Origin: Burkholderiales bacterium
Lineage (GTDB): Bacteria > Pseudomonadota > Gammaproteobacteria > Burkholderiales > Methylophilaceae
Length of the DNA stretch: 64,000 nucleotides
Direction: 5' to 3'
Assembly: GCA_030827595.1 (NCBI GenBank)
Contig: JAURED010000001.1
Coordinates: 29,061 to 93,060 of the forward strand
The position numbers and the translations under genes are program-made. The notes beneath the pieces are model-generated. The model saw only the letters and a program-made list of their open reading frames with translations. It did no database searches and was not told where the DNA came from. This document shows, one piece after another, positions 1 to 10,603 of the stretch (within the stretch, counting starts at the first letter, position 1; every line of letters begins with the position of its first letter).

Positions 1-1
1 G

Positions 2-730
2 GGAGGTATACCGAAATATGCCCTGCTGTCATTAACAATTCTTGAACCTGAGGATTCTTGGTTATCAAAATTTGCAAAAGGGTTAAGAGCCTGTGCTAAA
101 AAATATAATGTTGAGTTAATTGGTGGAGACACGAACAAAGGTTCCCCATCGATCTCAATTACCATCATAGGCGATGTCTTAAAAAAAAATGTACTTCGCA
201 GAGATCAGGTACAAATCAATGATGAAATTTGGTTAACAAACGAAGTGGGATATGCTGCGCTTCACTTTCAGTACGATAGTATCCCTCAAAAAAATAGGCA
301 AACCATTTCAAACTGCTTAAAAAAAAGTGCTCATGAAGGTTTTGTTAAGCCCATGCCTCCTTTAGGCTTTATTCAAAAAGCAAAAAGTTTGATTCACGGC
401 GCAATTGACTTATCCGATGGATTAGCTGGTGATTTACAACACATCACATTAAAAAATGGTTTTGGAGCAAAGATTAATATTGATAAAATTCCCATGCATA
501 AATGGTTTAGAGAAAATAATTTTTACGAATTAGCGTTAACTGGGGGTGAAGATTATCAAATTTTATTCACTGCTCCTAAAAAAAATAACAATAAAATCAA
601 TAGTTTATTAAAAAAATTTTCAATGAAAGGGGCAATGATTGGTCATGTGTCTAATAAAAAAAGCATTCAGTATGAGCTAGATGGTCAGCCATTTTATTTA
701 AGTAAGGATGGGTTCAGACACTTTGGTTAA
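2..730 (+). CDS. thiL: Thiamine-monophosphate kinase, 5' truncated by window edge
   Basis: Frame is open from base 2 (GGIPKYALLSLTILEPEDSW...ELIGGDTNKGSPSISITIIGDV) and joins the 245..730 ORF (IDLSDGLAGDL, LTGGEDYQILF), typical of ThiL. Confidence 0.93.
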   Translation, partial: GGIPKYALLSLTILEPEDSWLSKFAKGLRACAKKYNVELIGGDTNKGSPSISITIIGDVLKKNVLRRDQVQINDEIWLTNEVGYAALHFQYDSIPQKNRQTISNCLKKSAHEGFVKPMPPLGFIQKAKSLIHGAIDLSDGLAGDLQHITLKNGFGAKINIDKIPMHKWFRENNFYELALTGGEDYQILFTAPKKNNNKINSLLKKFSMKGAMIGHVSNKKSIQYELDGQPFYLSKDGFRHFG

Positions 731-1196
731 TAAGAAATTTTTATGCTCAAACTTTTGGCATTTTATCGCTTTAGGATTCGGCTCAGGGCTTTCAAAAATT
801 GCGCCTGGTTCTTTCGGAACCTTGATGACTTTTGTGTATTTTTTTATGATACATAAACTTGATTTTCAGCTTCAATGCCTCATCTATATCTTGTTATTCT
901 GGTTAAGCTATATCAGTACACAAAAAACTCTTATTAATCTCAACGTCAAAGATCCTTCTTGTATTGTGATTGATGAAATTATTGCATTTCTATTTGTGTT
1001 GATCTGGTTACCATTCAATCCTTATTTGTTTTTTATCGCTTTTATTCTTTTTCGCTTATTTGATATTATCAAACCATGGCCCATAAACCTTCTAGAAAAA
1101 TTACCTGGTGCCTGTGGAGTCATTGCAGATGACATGGGAGCTGCATTAGCAACCCTAATCCTTACATTATTAATCAATATTTATGTCTTCGCTTAA
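708..1196 (+). CDS. pgpA: Phosphatidylglycerophosphatase A
   Basis: GFGSGLSKIAPGSFGTL, DEIIAFL and RLFDIIKPWP motifs; follows thiL. Confidence 0.92.
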   Translation: MGSDTLVNKKFLCSNFWHFIALGFGSGLSKIAPGSFGTLMTFVYFFMIHKLDFQLQCLIYILLFWLSYISTQKTLINLNVKDPSCIVIDEIIAFLFVLIWLPFNPYLFFIAFILFRLFDIIKPWPINLLEKLPGACGVIADDMGAALATLILTLLINIYVFA

Positions 1197-1671
1197 ACTT
1201 GAGAGAATAGCTGCTAAATTTTTAAATCATCAAGTGAAACTTGTACTTGCAGAATCATGTACGGGGGGTTTAGTCTCTAAAACCTTCACGGATATTCCAG
1301 GTTCATCCGCATGGTTTGATTCTGGATTTGTCACTTATAGCAATAATTCAAAAATCAATTTACTCAAAGTAAGCCCAAATATATTAGAAAAATTTGGAGC
1401 CGTTAGTCAAGAAATTGCTAATGCAATGGCCTTGGGCGCTGAAGCAAACTCGAATGCTAATTTTTCGATAGCAATTACGGGAATCGCCGGCCCTGGAGGT
1501 GGTACAAAGTCAAAACCTGTGGGCACAGTTTTTATTAGTTTTGTTTATCAAAAAAAGATTATTCATGAATATCATCTGAGCTTATCAGGAACTAGAGAAG
1601 AAATTCGAATGGGAACATTAAATTTTATTATCAGTGAGCTAGATAAACTTACTTTTAATATTCAAATATGA
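1183..1671 (+). CDS. pncC: CinA C-terminal family / nicotinamide-nucleotide amidohydrolase
   Basis: AESCTGGLVSKTFTDIPGSSAWFDSGFVTYSN and ITGIAGPGGGTKSKPVGTV motifs. Confidence 0.92.
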   Translation: MSSLKLERIAAKFLNHQVKLVLAESCTGGLVSKTFTDIPGSSAWFDSGFVTYSNNSKINLLKVSPNILEKFGAVSQEIANAMALGAEANSNANFSIAITGIAGPGGGTKSKPVGTVFISFVYQKKIIHEYHLSLSGTREEIRMGTLNFIISELDKLTFNIQI

Positions 1672-1715
1672 AATAATTACAAGTCAAATTCACAAATTAC
1701 TGAAAGTTAAACACA

Positions 1716-2751
<1,036 letters not shown>

Positions 2752-2771
<20 letters not shown>

Positions 2772-3210
2772 AGCAGACAAAAAATTAAGGAATCGTGCAC
2801 TCTATTATCTTGCCAAAAGAGAATATAGTTTCCATGAATTAGTAAATAAAACTCTTAACTATGCTGAAGAACTGGGTTTAAATAAAAAGGATTGTGAATT
2901 TATTATAAGTAAACTAAGAGAACAAAATCTGCAATCAGATCAGCGATTTTGTGAATCTTACATTAACTCGAAAAAAAATAAATTTGGTGCCCAAAAAATT
3001 GTTTTTGAATTAACGCAAAAAGGAGTGAGTGAGGATCTTGTAGCAACTTTTATAGGCGAATTAGTAAACAATGAATATGATTTAGCTTTACAAGTCTGGA
3101 ACAAAAAGTATTCTCATGTAACACAAGATATTAACGAAAAAGCAAAACAAATTCGATTTATGCAAAGTCGAGGGTTTAGTTTTGAAACTATAAAAAAAAT
3201 TATTAAATGA
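2752..3210 (+). CDS. recX: Regulatory protein RecX
   Basis: [17 protein letters not shown]-terminus; overlaps recA and precedes alaS. Confidence 0.9.
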
Positions 3211-5828
3211 AACAATTAACCAGCAACGAAATTAGACACATTTTTCTCGAGTTCTTTAAAGAAAAAAACCATACCATTGTATCCTCGAGTAGCTTGGTCC
3301 CTCATAATGACCCAACACTCCTGTTCACCAATGCCGGGATGAATCAATTTAAAGATTATTTTCTGGGCCAACAAAAACCAAAATTTTTAAGAGCCGCAAC
3401 AAGTCAAAAATGTGTACGTGCCGGAGGAAAACATAACGACCTTGAAAATGTTGGCTACACTGCGCGGCATCATACTTTTTTTGAGATGTTGGGTAACTTT
3501 AGTTTTGGTGATTATTTTAAAAAAGAAGCAATTGTTTTCGCCTGGGAACTTTTAACGGAGAAATTCCATATCCCAGCCAATAAGCTTCTAGTAACTGTAT
3601 ATCATGAAGACGAAGAAGCATTTGACATTTGGAAAAATACCATCAACCTTCCCCATGAAAAAATAATAAAAATTGGGGATAAATCTGACAAATATATTTC
3701 AGATAACTTCTGGATGATGGGGGATACAGGTCCATGTGGACCATGTAGTGAAATTTTCTTTGATCATGGCTCAGAGATTCCTGGAGGTCCCCCAGGGAGC
3801 GAAAATGAGGATGGTGATCGATTTATTGAGATCTGGAACTTGGTATTTATGCAATTTAACCGAAAAGAAGATGGGACAATGGAGCTGCTTCCAAAACCTT
3901 CTGTTGATACCGGAATGGGTCTCGAACGAATTTCTGCTGTGCTTCAATCCGTACATTCTAATTATGAGATTGATTTATTCCAAAGCCTTATTAAACATGC
4001 AGCAAAAACACTGGGCGTAAAAGATCATTTACTACCGTCATTAAAAGTCATCGCGGATCATGTTCGCTCGATTACATTTTTAATTAATGACGGAGTCCAG
4101 CCATCAAATGATGGTCGAGGTTATGTCCTCCGAAGAATAATGCGTCGAGCTATACGACACGGTTATAAGCTTGGAGCACAATCTCCTTTTCTAGCATCTA
4201 TAATTCATAGTGTCGCTGAGAATATGAATGAAGCTTATCCAGAATTAAGTATAAACATAAAAAAAATACAAGCGATCACGGCTCAGGAAGAAGATAAATT
4301 TTTTGAAACCATTGCCAATGGTATGGAATTAGTAGATCGTGAAATCATCAGATTAAAAACAGAAAAATTAACCCAATTTGATGGTGAAATAGCTTTTAAA
4401 TTACATGATACATATGGATTTCCAATTGATCTAACTGCAGATATTTGTCGAGAAAACGACATCACCATTGATCAAAAAGTATTTGATCAAGAAATGGAAA
4501 AACAAAAAAATCAAGCAAAAAGTGCAAATAACTTTAAAGCCTCTGTTCAAATAAAAATTGATAAAGAGCCAACCGTTTTTCATGGATATTCAGATATTAA
4601 GACAGAGTCATCTATAGAAGCCATCATTGTAGATGATAATTTGGTGAATGAAATTAGTGGTAACCAGTTATGTGGCATAGTTGTCAATAACACACCTTTC
4701 TATGCTGAATCTGGAGGTCAAGTTGGTGACGTTGGCGAAATTTTTAATGATCAAATGATATTTACAGTTTCCGATACCCAAAAACTCCCGAATGGAGTAG
4801 TTGTTCATATGGGTCAGATCACCCAAGGTCATATTCAGCTCTCTGACAAAGTGACCTGTGCGGTTAATGCAAAAAGGAGAGATTCTATAAAAAGAAATCA
4901 CTCCGCAACACACCTATTACATAAGGCCCTTAAGTCTGTTTTAGGTGATCATGTTGAACAAAAGGGATCTCTGGTAGATGAATTTAAAACAAGATTTGAT
5001 TTCTCTCACTCCGGTCAAATGACTTTTGAACAACTATGCAAAGTGGAATCTCTGGTTAATGAAGAAATACTTAAAAATAATTCTACACAAGCAGAAATTA
5101 TGCCAATTGAAGTTGCAAAAAAAAGCGGGGCAATGATGCTTTTTGGAGAAAAATATGATGATAATGTTCGCGTATTAACCATTGGTAACAGCAAAGAATT
5201 ATGTGGAGGAACGCATGTAACCGCTACAGGGGACATTGGACTTTTTAAAATAATTTCTGAAAATGGAATATCGTCTGGAGTCAGAAGAATTGAGGCTACG
5301 ACCGGGTTTAATATTTTAGAATTATTGAATAAACAAGATTCATTATTAAATCTATCAGCTAAGGAATTAAAAACATCTAAAGAAGAATTATCCATAAAAA
5401 TTAAACAAGTTGTTGATCAAATTAAAGACCAAGAAAAACAAATTAATCTCTTAAAACAGAAAATTACGAATAATTCAAAAAGTGACCTAATAAATCAAGT
5501 TGAAATAATTAAAGGAAATAAAGTTTTAATTGCTAGGCTTGACGCCATTGAAACTCCTCAACTGCGCACCTTGATTGACAATCTTAAAGAGGGGATTGGT
5601 TCTGGAATTATAATTTTAGCTTCAACTGTTGATGAAAAAATAAATATTGGTGTAGGTATTACAAAAGATATTACTAATCAGTATCATGCTGGTAAAATAG
5701 CAAGCCAAATTGCTGAAATGGTTGATGGAAAAGGTGGAGGAAAACCAGAAATGGCAATGGCAGGGGGGCATAACATTAAACAACTTCCCAAAGCACTAGA
5801 ACACATTAAAGAAATTTTAAATACATGA
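3207..5828 (+). CDS. alaS: Alanyl-tRNA synthetase
   Basis: Full-length AlaS; FTNAGMNQFKDYFLG, RNHSATHLLHKAL, ELCGGTHV, GKGGGKPEMAMAGG. Confidence 0.99.
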   Translation: MKQLTSNEIRHIFLEFFKEKNHTIVSSSSLVPHNDPTLLFTNAGMNQFKDYFLGQQKPKFLRAATSQKCVRAGGKHNDLENVGYTARHHTFFEMLGNFSFGDYFKKEAIVFAWELLTEKFHIPANKLLVTVYHEDEEAFDIWKNTINLPHEKIIKIGDKSDKYISDNFWMMGDTGPCGPCSEIFFDHGSEIPGGPPGSENEDGDRFIEIWNLVFMQFNRKEDGTMELLPKPSVDTGMGLERISAVLQSVHSNYEIDLFQSLIKHAAKTLGVKDHLLPSLKVIADHVRSITFLINDGVQPSNDGRGYVLRRIMRRAIRHGYKLGAQSPFLASIIHSVAENMNEAYPELSINIKKIQAITAQEEDKFFETIANGMELVDREIIRLKTEKLTQFDGEIAFKLHDTYGFPIDLTADICRENDITIDQKVFDQEMEKQKNQAKSANNFKASVQIKIDKEPTVFHGYSDIKTESSIEAIIVDDNLVNEISGNQLCGIVVNNTPFYAESGGQVGDVGEIFNDQMIFTVSDTQKLPNGVVVHMGQITQGHIQLSDKVTCAVNAKRRDSIKRNHSATHLLHKALKSVLGDHVEQKGSLVDEFKTRFDFSHSGQMTFEQLCKVESLVNEEILKNNSTQAEIMPIEVAKKSGAMMLFGEKYDDNVRVLTIGNSKELCGGTHVTATGDIGLFKIISENGISSGVRRIEATTGFNILELLNKQDSLLNLSAKELKTSKEELSIKIKQVVDQIKDQEKQINLLKQKITNNSKSDLINQVEIIKGNKVLIARLDAIETPQLRTLIDNLKEGIGSGIIILASTVDEKINIGVGITKDITNQYHAGKIASQIAEMVDGKGGGKPEMAMAGGHNIKQLPKALEHIKEILNT

Positions 5829-7045
5829 GCCTGATTGTACAAAAATATGGAGGCACTTCTGTTGCCAATCCGGAACGTATTAATGCGGTTGCCGATCGCG
5901 TTAAACGCTTCGTGGATAAAGGTCACAAAGTCGTGGTGGTGGTATCTGCAATGTCTGGAGAGACCAATAAGTTGCTTCAGTTCATTAGTGATGTCAATAA
6001 AAAACCGGATCCTAGAGAATCTGATGTAGTTTTATCTACTGGAGAGCAAGTTACCATAGGTTTAACAGCATTGGCTATTCAAGCTCGGGGGGTAAAAGCT
6101 AAAAGTTACACCGGGGCTCAAGTTAAGATCCTTACAGACAACGCCCACTCTAAAGCTCGAATAATTAATATTGGCACTGAGAATATTCGAAAGGATTTAG
6201 ATAGTGGTTATGTATTAGTCATTGCTGGATTTCAGGGCGCTGATGAGCAAGGAAATATCACAACACTAGGAAGAGGCGGCTCTGATACAACTGCAGTTGC
6301 AATTGCTGCTGCATTGGGTGCGGATGAATGTCAAATATATACAGACGTAAATGGTATTTATACCACTGACCCAAGAGTTGTGTCTAATGCGAGAAAATTA
6401 AAGTCAATTACATTTGAAGAAATGTTAGAAATGGCAAGTCTTGGCTCAAAAGTTTTGCAAATACGATCCGTCGAATTTGCTGGTAAATACAAAGTTAATT
6501 TGCGAGTTCTCTCAAGTTTTGAAGAAGATGGTGAGGGAACTATTATTACATATGAGGAAAGTCATAAAATGGAAGATCCAATAATTTCAGGAATAGCTTT
6601 TAATCGTGATGAGGCTAAAGTAACCGTGGAAAGTATTCCAGATAAACCAGGAATTGCATATCAAATTCTTGGGCCAATTGCGGAACAGAATATTGATGTG
6701 GACATGATCATTCAGAATATTGGGCATGATGGACTGAATGATTTTACCTTTACAGTAAATAAAACTGAATTGGATAAAACAATTGAGATCTTAGAAAACA
6801 TGAAAGATCATTTAGGTGCTAAAACAATTATTGGTGACTCAAACATTGCTAAACTTTCTCTTGTAGGCGTTGGAATGAAATCACATGTTGGTGTGGCAAG
6901 CAAGATGTTTAGAACACTATCCGAGGAAGGTATTAATATCTCAACCATATCCACCAGTGAGATTAAAATATCTATTCTCATTGAAGAAAAATCTCTAGAT
7001 GCCGCAGTTCAATCTCTTCATAAAGCATTTAACTTAGATCAATGA
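5825..7045 (+). CDS. lysC: Aspartate kinase
   Basis: VQKYGGTSVANPERI, GRGGSDTTAVAIAAAL, C-terminal ACT region; 4-nt overlap with alaS. Confidence 0.97.
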   Translation: MSLIVQKYGGTSVANPERINAVADRVKRFVDKGHKVVVVVSAMSGETNKLLQFISDVNKKPDPRESDVVLSTGEQVTIGLTALAIQARGVKAKSYTGAQVKILTDNAHSKARIINIGTENIRKDLDSGYVLVIAGFQGADEQGNITTLGRGGSDTTAVAIAAALGADECQIYTDVNGIYTTDPRVVSNARKLKSITFEEMLEMASLGSKVLQIRSVEFAGKYKVNLRVLSSFEEDGEGTIITYEESHKMEDPIISGIAFNRDEAKVTVESIPDKPGIAYQILGPIAEQNIDVDMIIQNIGHDGLNDFTFTVNKTELDKTIEILENMKDHLGAKTIIGDSNIAKLSLVGVGMKSHVGVASKMFRTLSEEGINISTISTSEIKISILIEEKSLDAAVQSLHKAFNLDQ

Positions 7046-7089
7046 TTGGGATCTAGCTTAATTTCATTTAGAATATAGTTTAAAAATTA

Positions 7090-7183
7090 GGAGAGCTGGC
7101 CGAGTGGTCGAAGGCACTTCCCTGCTAAGGAAGCATACGGGTTTAAGCCTGTATCGAGGGTTCGAATCCCTCGCTCTCCGCCA
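7090..7183 (+). tRNA. tRNA-Ser(GCT)
   Basis: Acceptor GGAGAGC/GCTCTCC, anticodon loop CTGCTAA, long variable arm, TTCGAAT T-loop, encoded CCA. Confidence 0.95.
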
Positions 7184-7206
7184 TTTTTATATCAAGGGAG
7201 ACCCAG

Positions 7207-7716
7207 ATGCAACAGCCAATGTATGACTTATCCGTACCAATGATCATCAAAATGCTTGAAAATTTGATAAACATATTAAATAAAGCTCAGAGATTTGCTG
7301 ATAAAAAAAAATTTGACAGTGTTATTTTTGTTGAAAGCCGTCTGATTGCAGACATGTACCCCTTATCTCGTCAAATTCAGATTGGTACTGACATGGTCAG
7401 AAAAGGAATAGGAAGACTTGCCAATAAAAAATTTCCTAACTACCAAGATAATGAAAAAACAATAAAACAATTACAAAACCGCATTACGAAAACTATTAAT
7501 TTCTTAAAAAAAATTAAACCAAAAGACATGATAAATTCTGAAAATAAACCCATCGAATTTTCTATTCGTGAGCATAAATTTTCCTTTAGTAATGGCGAAG
7601 ATTATTTAAAAAGATGGATTCTTCCTCATTTCTTTTTTCATATGACCACCGCCTATAATATTCTTAGAATGAACGGGGTTAATCTTGGAAAATGGGATTA
7701 CACAGGAAAGTTTTAA
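7207..7716 (+). CDS. DUF1993 family protein
   Basis: MYDLSVPMIIKMLENL...FPHFFFHMTTAYNILRMNGVNLGKWDYTG resembles DUF1993. Confidence 0.75.
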   Translation: MQQPMYDLSVPMIIKMLENLINILNKAQRFADKKKFDSVIFVESRLIADMYPLSRQIQIGTDMVRKGIGRLANKKFPNYQDNEKTIKQLQNRITKTINFLKKIKPKDMINSENKPIEFSIREHKFSFSNGEDYLKRWILPHFFFHMTTAYNILRMNGVNLGKWDYTGKF

Positions 7717-8801
7717 TGTATTTAAAAGGATTAATATTATTTTTTAGTCTGTTGTTAATTAGCTGTAGTCAATTTGGGCCTGATTTTATGAAAGCAGGCA
7801 GAAATGAATATAACAAAGTATTGGCGCAGACAGATGACGAGGAAATTTTATTAAATTTAATCCGTCTTCGATATGCCGATAATCCCACTTTTTTAAAAGT
7901 CAGCAGCGTATCAACTGCATTTAACTGGAAAGAGGGTTTTGGAATTAATGGCTCGATTTTTGATGGGGCTACGACATCAAATAACGTCGGAGTTCGAGGT
8001 AATACAGAATACATCGAAAAACCAACCATCACTTATTCGCCATTGTCAGGAGCAGATTTCGTAAAAAATGTCTTAACCCCAGTCGACCACGAAGTAATTT
8101 TATTGCTAGCTCGATCTGGGTGGAGTATTGAACGTATCCTAAGATTAACGGTAAACCGCATTAATAATATCAATAATGCATCAGAAGCCTCTGGTCCAAC
8201 CCCATCTGAGGCCCCAGAATTTGATGAATTCATTCAATTATCAAAAGATTTTAGAGATTTGCAAAAGACATCTAAGATCACCCTTGGCTATCAACTTGAA
8301 GGTAACCCAGACGAATTGGCTTTATTAATTCAGAAAGACTATAGAAATGATCCAATGGTAAATCGCCTTTTAAATGATCTTAAAATTGAAACCAAAAACA
8401 ATATCATCCCAATTACTAAAAACTATTTTGATTCAACGCAAAATTCAAAAATACAACTTGAATCTCGCTCTCTAGCGGGTATACTTTTTTTCCTTTCCCA
8501 TGGAGTTGAGGTACCCACTGATGACATTGCAAATGGAAGAGTAACCGTTACCAAAAATAAAAATGGCGAAATCTTTGATTGGCAAAAAGTGCTTGATGGA
8601 TTATTTACAGTTTACACCTCAAAAAATCCTCCAGAACAGGCCACTATAGCTGTTGAATATCGAGGTAATTGGTTTTATATAAAAGACAATGATATGCAAA
8701 GCAAATATACCCTCATGTTACTCAATCAAATTTCTGCTCTCCAGTCAGGAAAAATAGAAAAATCTGGCCCTATTTTAACGCTTCCCGTATCGAGCAACTA
8801 G
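7716..8801 (+). CDS. Hypothetical lipoprotein
   Basis: Start preferred at 7716 (stop of the previous gene overlaps its ATG); MYLKGLILFFSLLLISCSQ signal peptide with lipobox. Confidence 0.7.
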   Translation: MYLKGLILFFSLLLISCSQFGPDFMKAGRNEYNKVLAQTDDEEILLNLIRLRYADNPTFLKVSSVSTAFNWKEGFGINGSIFDGATTSNNVGVRGNTEYIEKPTITYSPLSGADFVKNVLTPVDHEVILLLARSGWSIERILRLTVNRINNINNASEASGPTPSEAPEFDEFIQLSKDFRDLQKTSKITLGYQLEGNPDELALLIQKDYRNDPMVNRLLNDLKIETKNNIIPITKNYFDSTQNSKIQLESRSLAGILFFLSHGVEVPTDDIANGRVTVTKNKNGEIFDWQKVLDGLFTVYTSKNPPEQATIAVEYRGNWFYIKDNDMQSKYTLMLLNQISALQSGKIEKSGPILTLPVSSN

Positions 8802-8837
8802 TTAATCTATGTGTTTTAAGGATATAATACGGGTGAC

Positions 8838-8914
8838 GCGCCCGTAGCTCAGCTGGATAGAGTACTTGGCTACGAACCAAGGGGTCAGGAGTTCGAATCT
8901 CTTCGGGCGCGCCA
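8838..8914 (+). tRNA. tRNA-Arg(ACG)
   Basis: Acceptor GCGCCCG/CGGGCGC, anticodon stem CTTGG/CCAAG with loop CTACGAA, T-loop TTCGAAT, CCA encoded. Confidence 0.95.
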
Positions 8915-8927
8915 TTTAAATCTGTCT

Positions 8928-9004
8928 GCGCCCGTAGCTCAGCTGGATAGAGTACTTGGCTTCGAACCAAGTGGTCAGGAGTTCGAATCTCTTCGGGCGC
9001 GCCA
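8928..9004 (+). tRNA. tRNA-Arg(TCG)
   Basis: Same as the preceding tRNA except loop CTTCGAA and one variable-loop base; CCA encoded. Confidence 0.93.
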
Positions 9005-9007
9005 AAT

Positions 9008-10003
9008 TTAAGATTGGTTGGCTAAATTTTCAAAGTAATACTGGTCAACCTTTTCAATCATGGACTTGTATTTCTGAATCAACTCACTATCGTTTTCCTC
9101 AACAGCAATTTGATGAAGGACTTCAAGAGCATCAAGATTTTTAGAGTTCAGCTGGATTGATTTGTTAAGAAATAATTTTGCAAAATCCTTATTAAATTGC
9201 TTTTCAGCCAGGCCTAAATAAAACCATGCATTGGTACTATCATCCTCAGATTGTGTCCACATTTTAGCAATTCGCTTCACCTCAGACCAATTAGAATCTA
9301 GAAGGGGGAGAACCACTTGCATGAAAAAGGGTTTTTTCTCATCAGGCAAGGCCCAAAATGGTGGCGTATCGCTTCGAATATCCGTCAACATTTCCGTTTG
9401 CAAGACTTTATCTATCCATTCGGTTGGTAAGCAATAAAAATATCCTAATCGCTTGCCGGGACTCTTGAATGTCGTAATACCAATCAGATTAAAGTCATTA
9501 TCAAACAAAGCACCCCCACTGGATCCAACTGTGAAAGTAGCTGATGTTCTTATAATTGAGCTTTTATCAAAGGAATATAAGGCTTTTACCTTTCCGTAAG
9601 ATGGAAGTGGCACGGGATTATCATTAGGAAAAGTCAGGGTGAATACTTCTTCTTCATACTCAACAGTCCTGCTCTCTCGAACATTGACCGGCTCCAAAGG
9701 TAGGTTATCAAATTTTAATACACATAAATCATGTTCCCAATCAGCATAAACGCCAATCGGGCTGTAAGTATCATGGTACTTAATCACATTCACCCCTGTC
9801 GCATTTTGAAAGACATGGCAGTCTGTTGCAACATGATTCTTTTTGATCACAACACCTGAACCAGTGCCGGTAACTCCTTTTTCATAACTGACCCATAATT
9901 GGATCATAGATTTATTTAAACCAAATAACTCAGATTGAGCTGGATAACTCTGTGCCAAGAATGGTGATAGAGTAACGACTAGGATTAAGATTATTTTTTT
10001 CAT
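9008..10003 (-). CDS. Secreted trypsin-like serine protease with helical C-terminal region
   Basis: Signal peptide; VATDCHVF (His), HDLCVLKF (Asp), GSSGGALFD (Ser); TPR-like C-terminal stretch. Confidence 0.8.
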   Translation of the reverse strand: MKKIILILVVTLSPFLAQSYPAQSELFGLNKSMIQLWVSYEKGVTGTGSGVVIKKNHVATDCHVFQNATGVNVIKYHDTYSPIGVYADWEHDLCVLKFDNLPLEPVNVRESRTVEYEEEVFTLTFPNDNPVPLPSYGKVKALYSFDKSSIIRTSATFTVGSSGGALFDNDFNLIGITTFKSPGKRLGYFYCLPTEWIDKVLQTEMLTDIRSDTPPFWALPDEKKPFFMQVVLPLLDSNWSEVKRIAKMWTQSEDDSTNAWFYLGLAEKQFNKDFAKLFLNKSIQLNSKNLDALEVLHQIAVEENDSELIQKYKSMIEKVDQYYFENLANQS

Positions 10004-10039
10004 AGATGATAGATTATTAAATCAAGATTAAATTCAATT

Positions 10040-10603
10040 ATGTTTAAGAAAAATTATGTAATTTCAATTGTAATTATTCTTAATTTATTTTATTTTTTTG
10101 TTGAATTATATTACTCCCATACCAGTTACTCTGTTGCCTTAATCGCAGATAGTTTAGATTTTCTTGAAGATGCTTTAACAAATTCTTTTGCTTTAATTGG
10201 ACTGAGTTTAACTATTTTCTATCGGAAAATTATTGGTTATGCGATATTAACTTCTTTTATTATTCCATCACTATATGCCCTGACCTTCTCTATTAATAAA
10301 ATTTTTCATCCTGAAGTCCCCGATCATCATGATATGATCCTAATTTCTCTAGGGGCAATAATCATTAATTGCCTATGCACAATACTTTTAAAAAGATATA
10401 CAAAATCGAGAAATTTTTTACTTAAGGCAATCTATTTGTCTTCCAGAAATGATTTGATCGGAAACTTATTAGTTTTATTAGCAGCTCTTTTGACCCTTAA
10501 ATCAGAATCCTTTTTACCAGATTTTCTTGTCGGAGTTATTATTTTAGGAATAAACATTTATGCTGTATATGAAATTAAAACAATGATGAATCAACGAAGA
10601 TGA
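10040..10603 (+). CDS. CDF-like transmembrane protein lacking the cytoplasmic C-terminal domain
   Basis: 187 aa, several TM segments; VALIADSLDFLEDALTN resembles CDF TM2, SSRNDLIGNLLVLLAA resembles TM5. Confidence 0.6.
   Translation: MFKKNYVISIVIILNLFYFFVELYYSHTSYSVALIADSLDFLEDALTNSFALIGLSLTIFYRKIIGYAILTSFIIPSLYALTFSINKIFHPEVPDHHDMILISLGAIIINCLCTILLKRYTKSRNFLLKAIYLSSRNDLIGNLLVLLAALLTLKSESFLPDFLVGVIILGINIYAVYEIKTMMNQRR

Noticed and set aside
3736-4020. 94-aa plus-strand ORF inside alaS
   Set aside because: Alternate frame of a strongly conserved gene; no independent evidence.
5015-5395. 126-aa minus-strand ORF opposite alaS
   Set aside because: Antisense to conserved alaS; composition explained by its codons.
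8770-8970. Minus-strand ORF (MVRSQVLYPAELRAQTDLNGAPEEIRTPDPLVRSQVLYPAELRA...)
   Set aside because: It is the antisense translation of the two tRNA-Arg genes; this peptide type is a well-known spurious annotation. The internal protein repeat comes from the duplicated tRNAs.
8956-9144. Plus-strand ORF 62 aa
   Set aside because: Begins inside tRNA-Arg(TCG) and runs antisense through the protease gene; no coding support.
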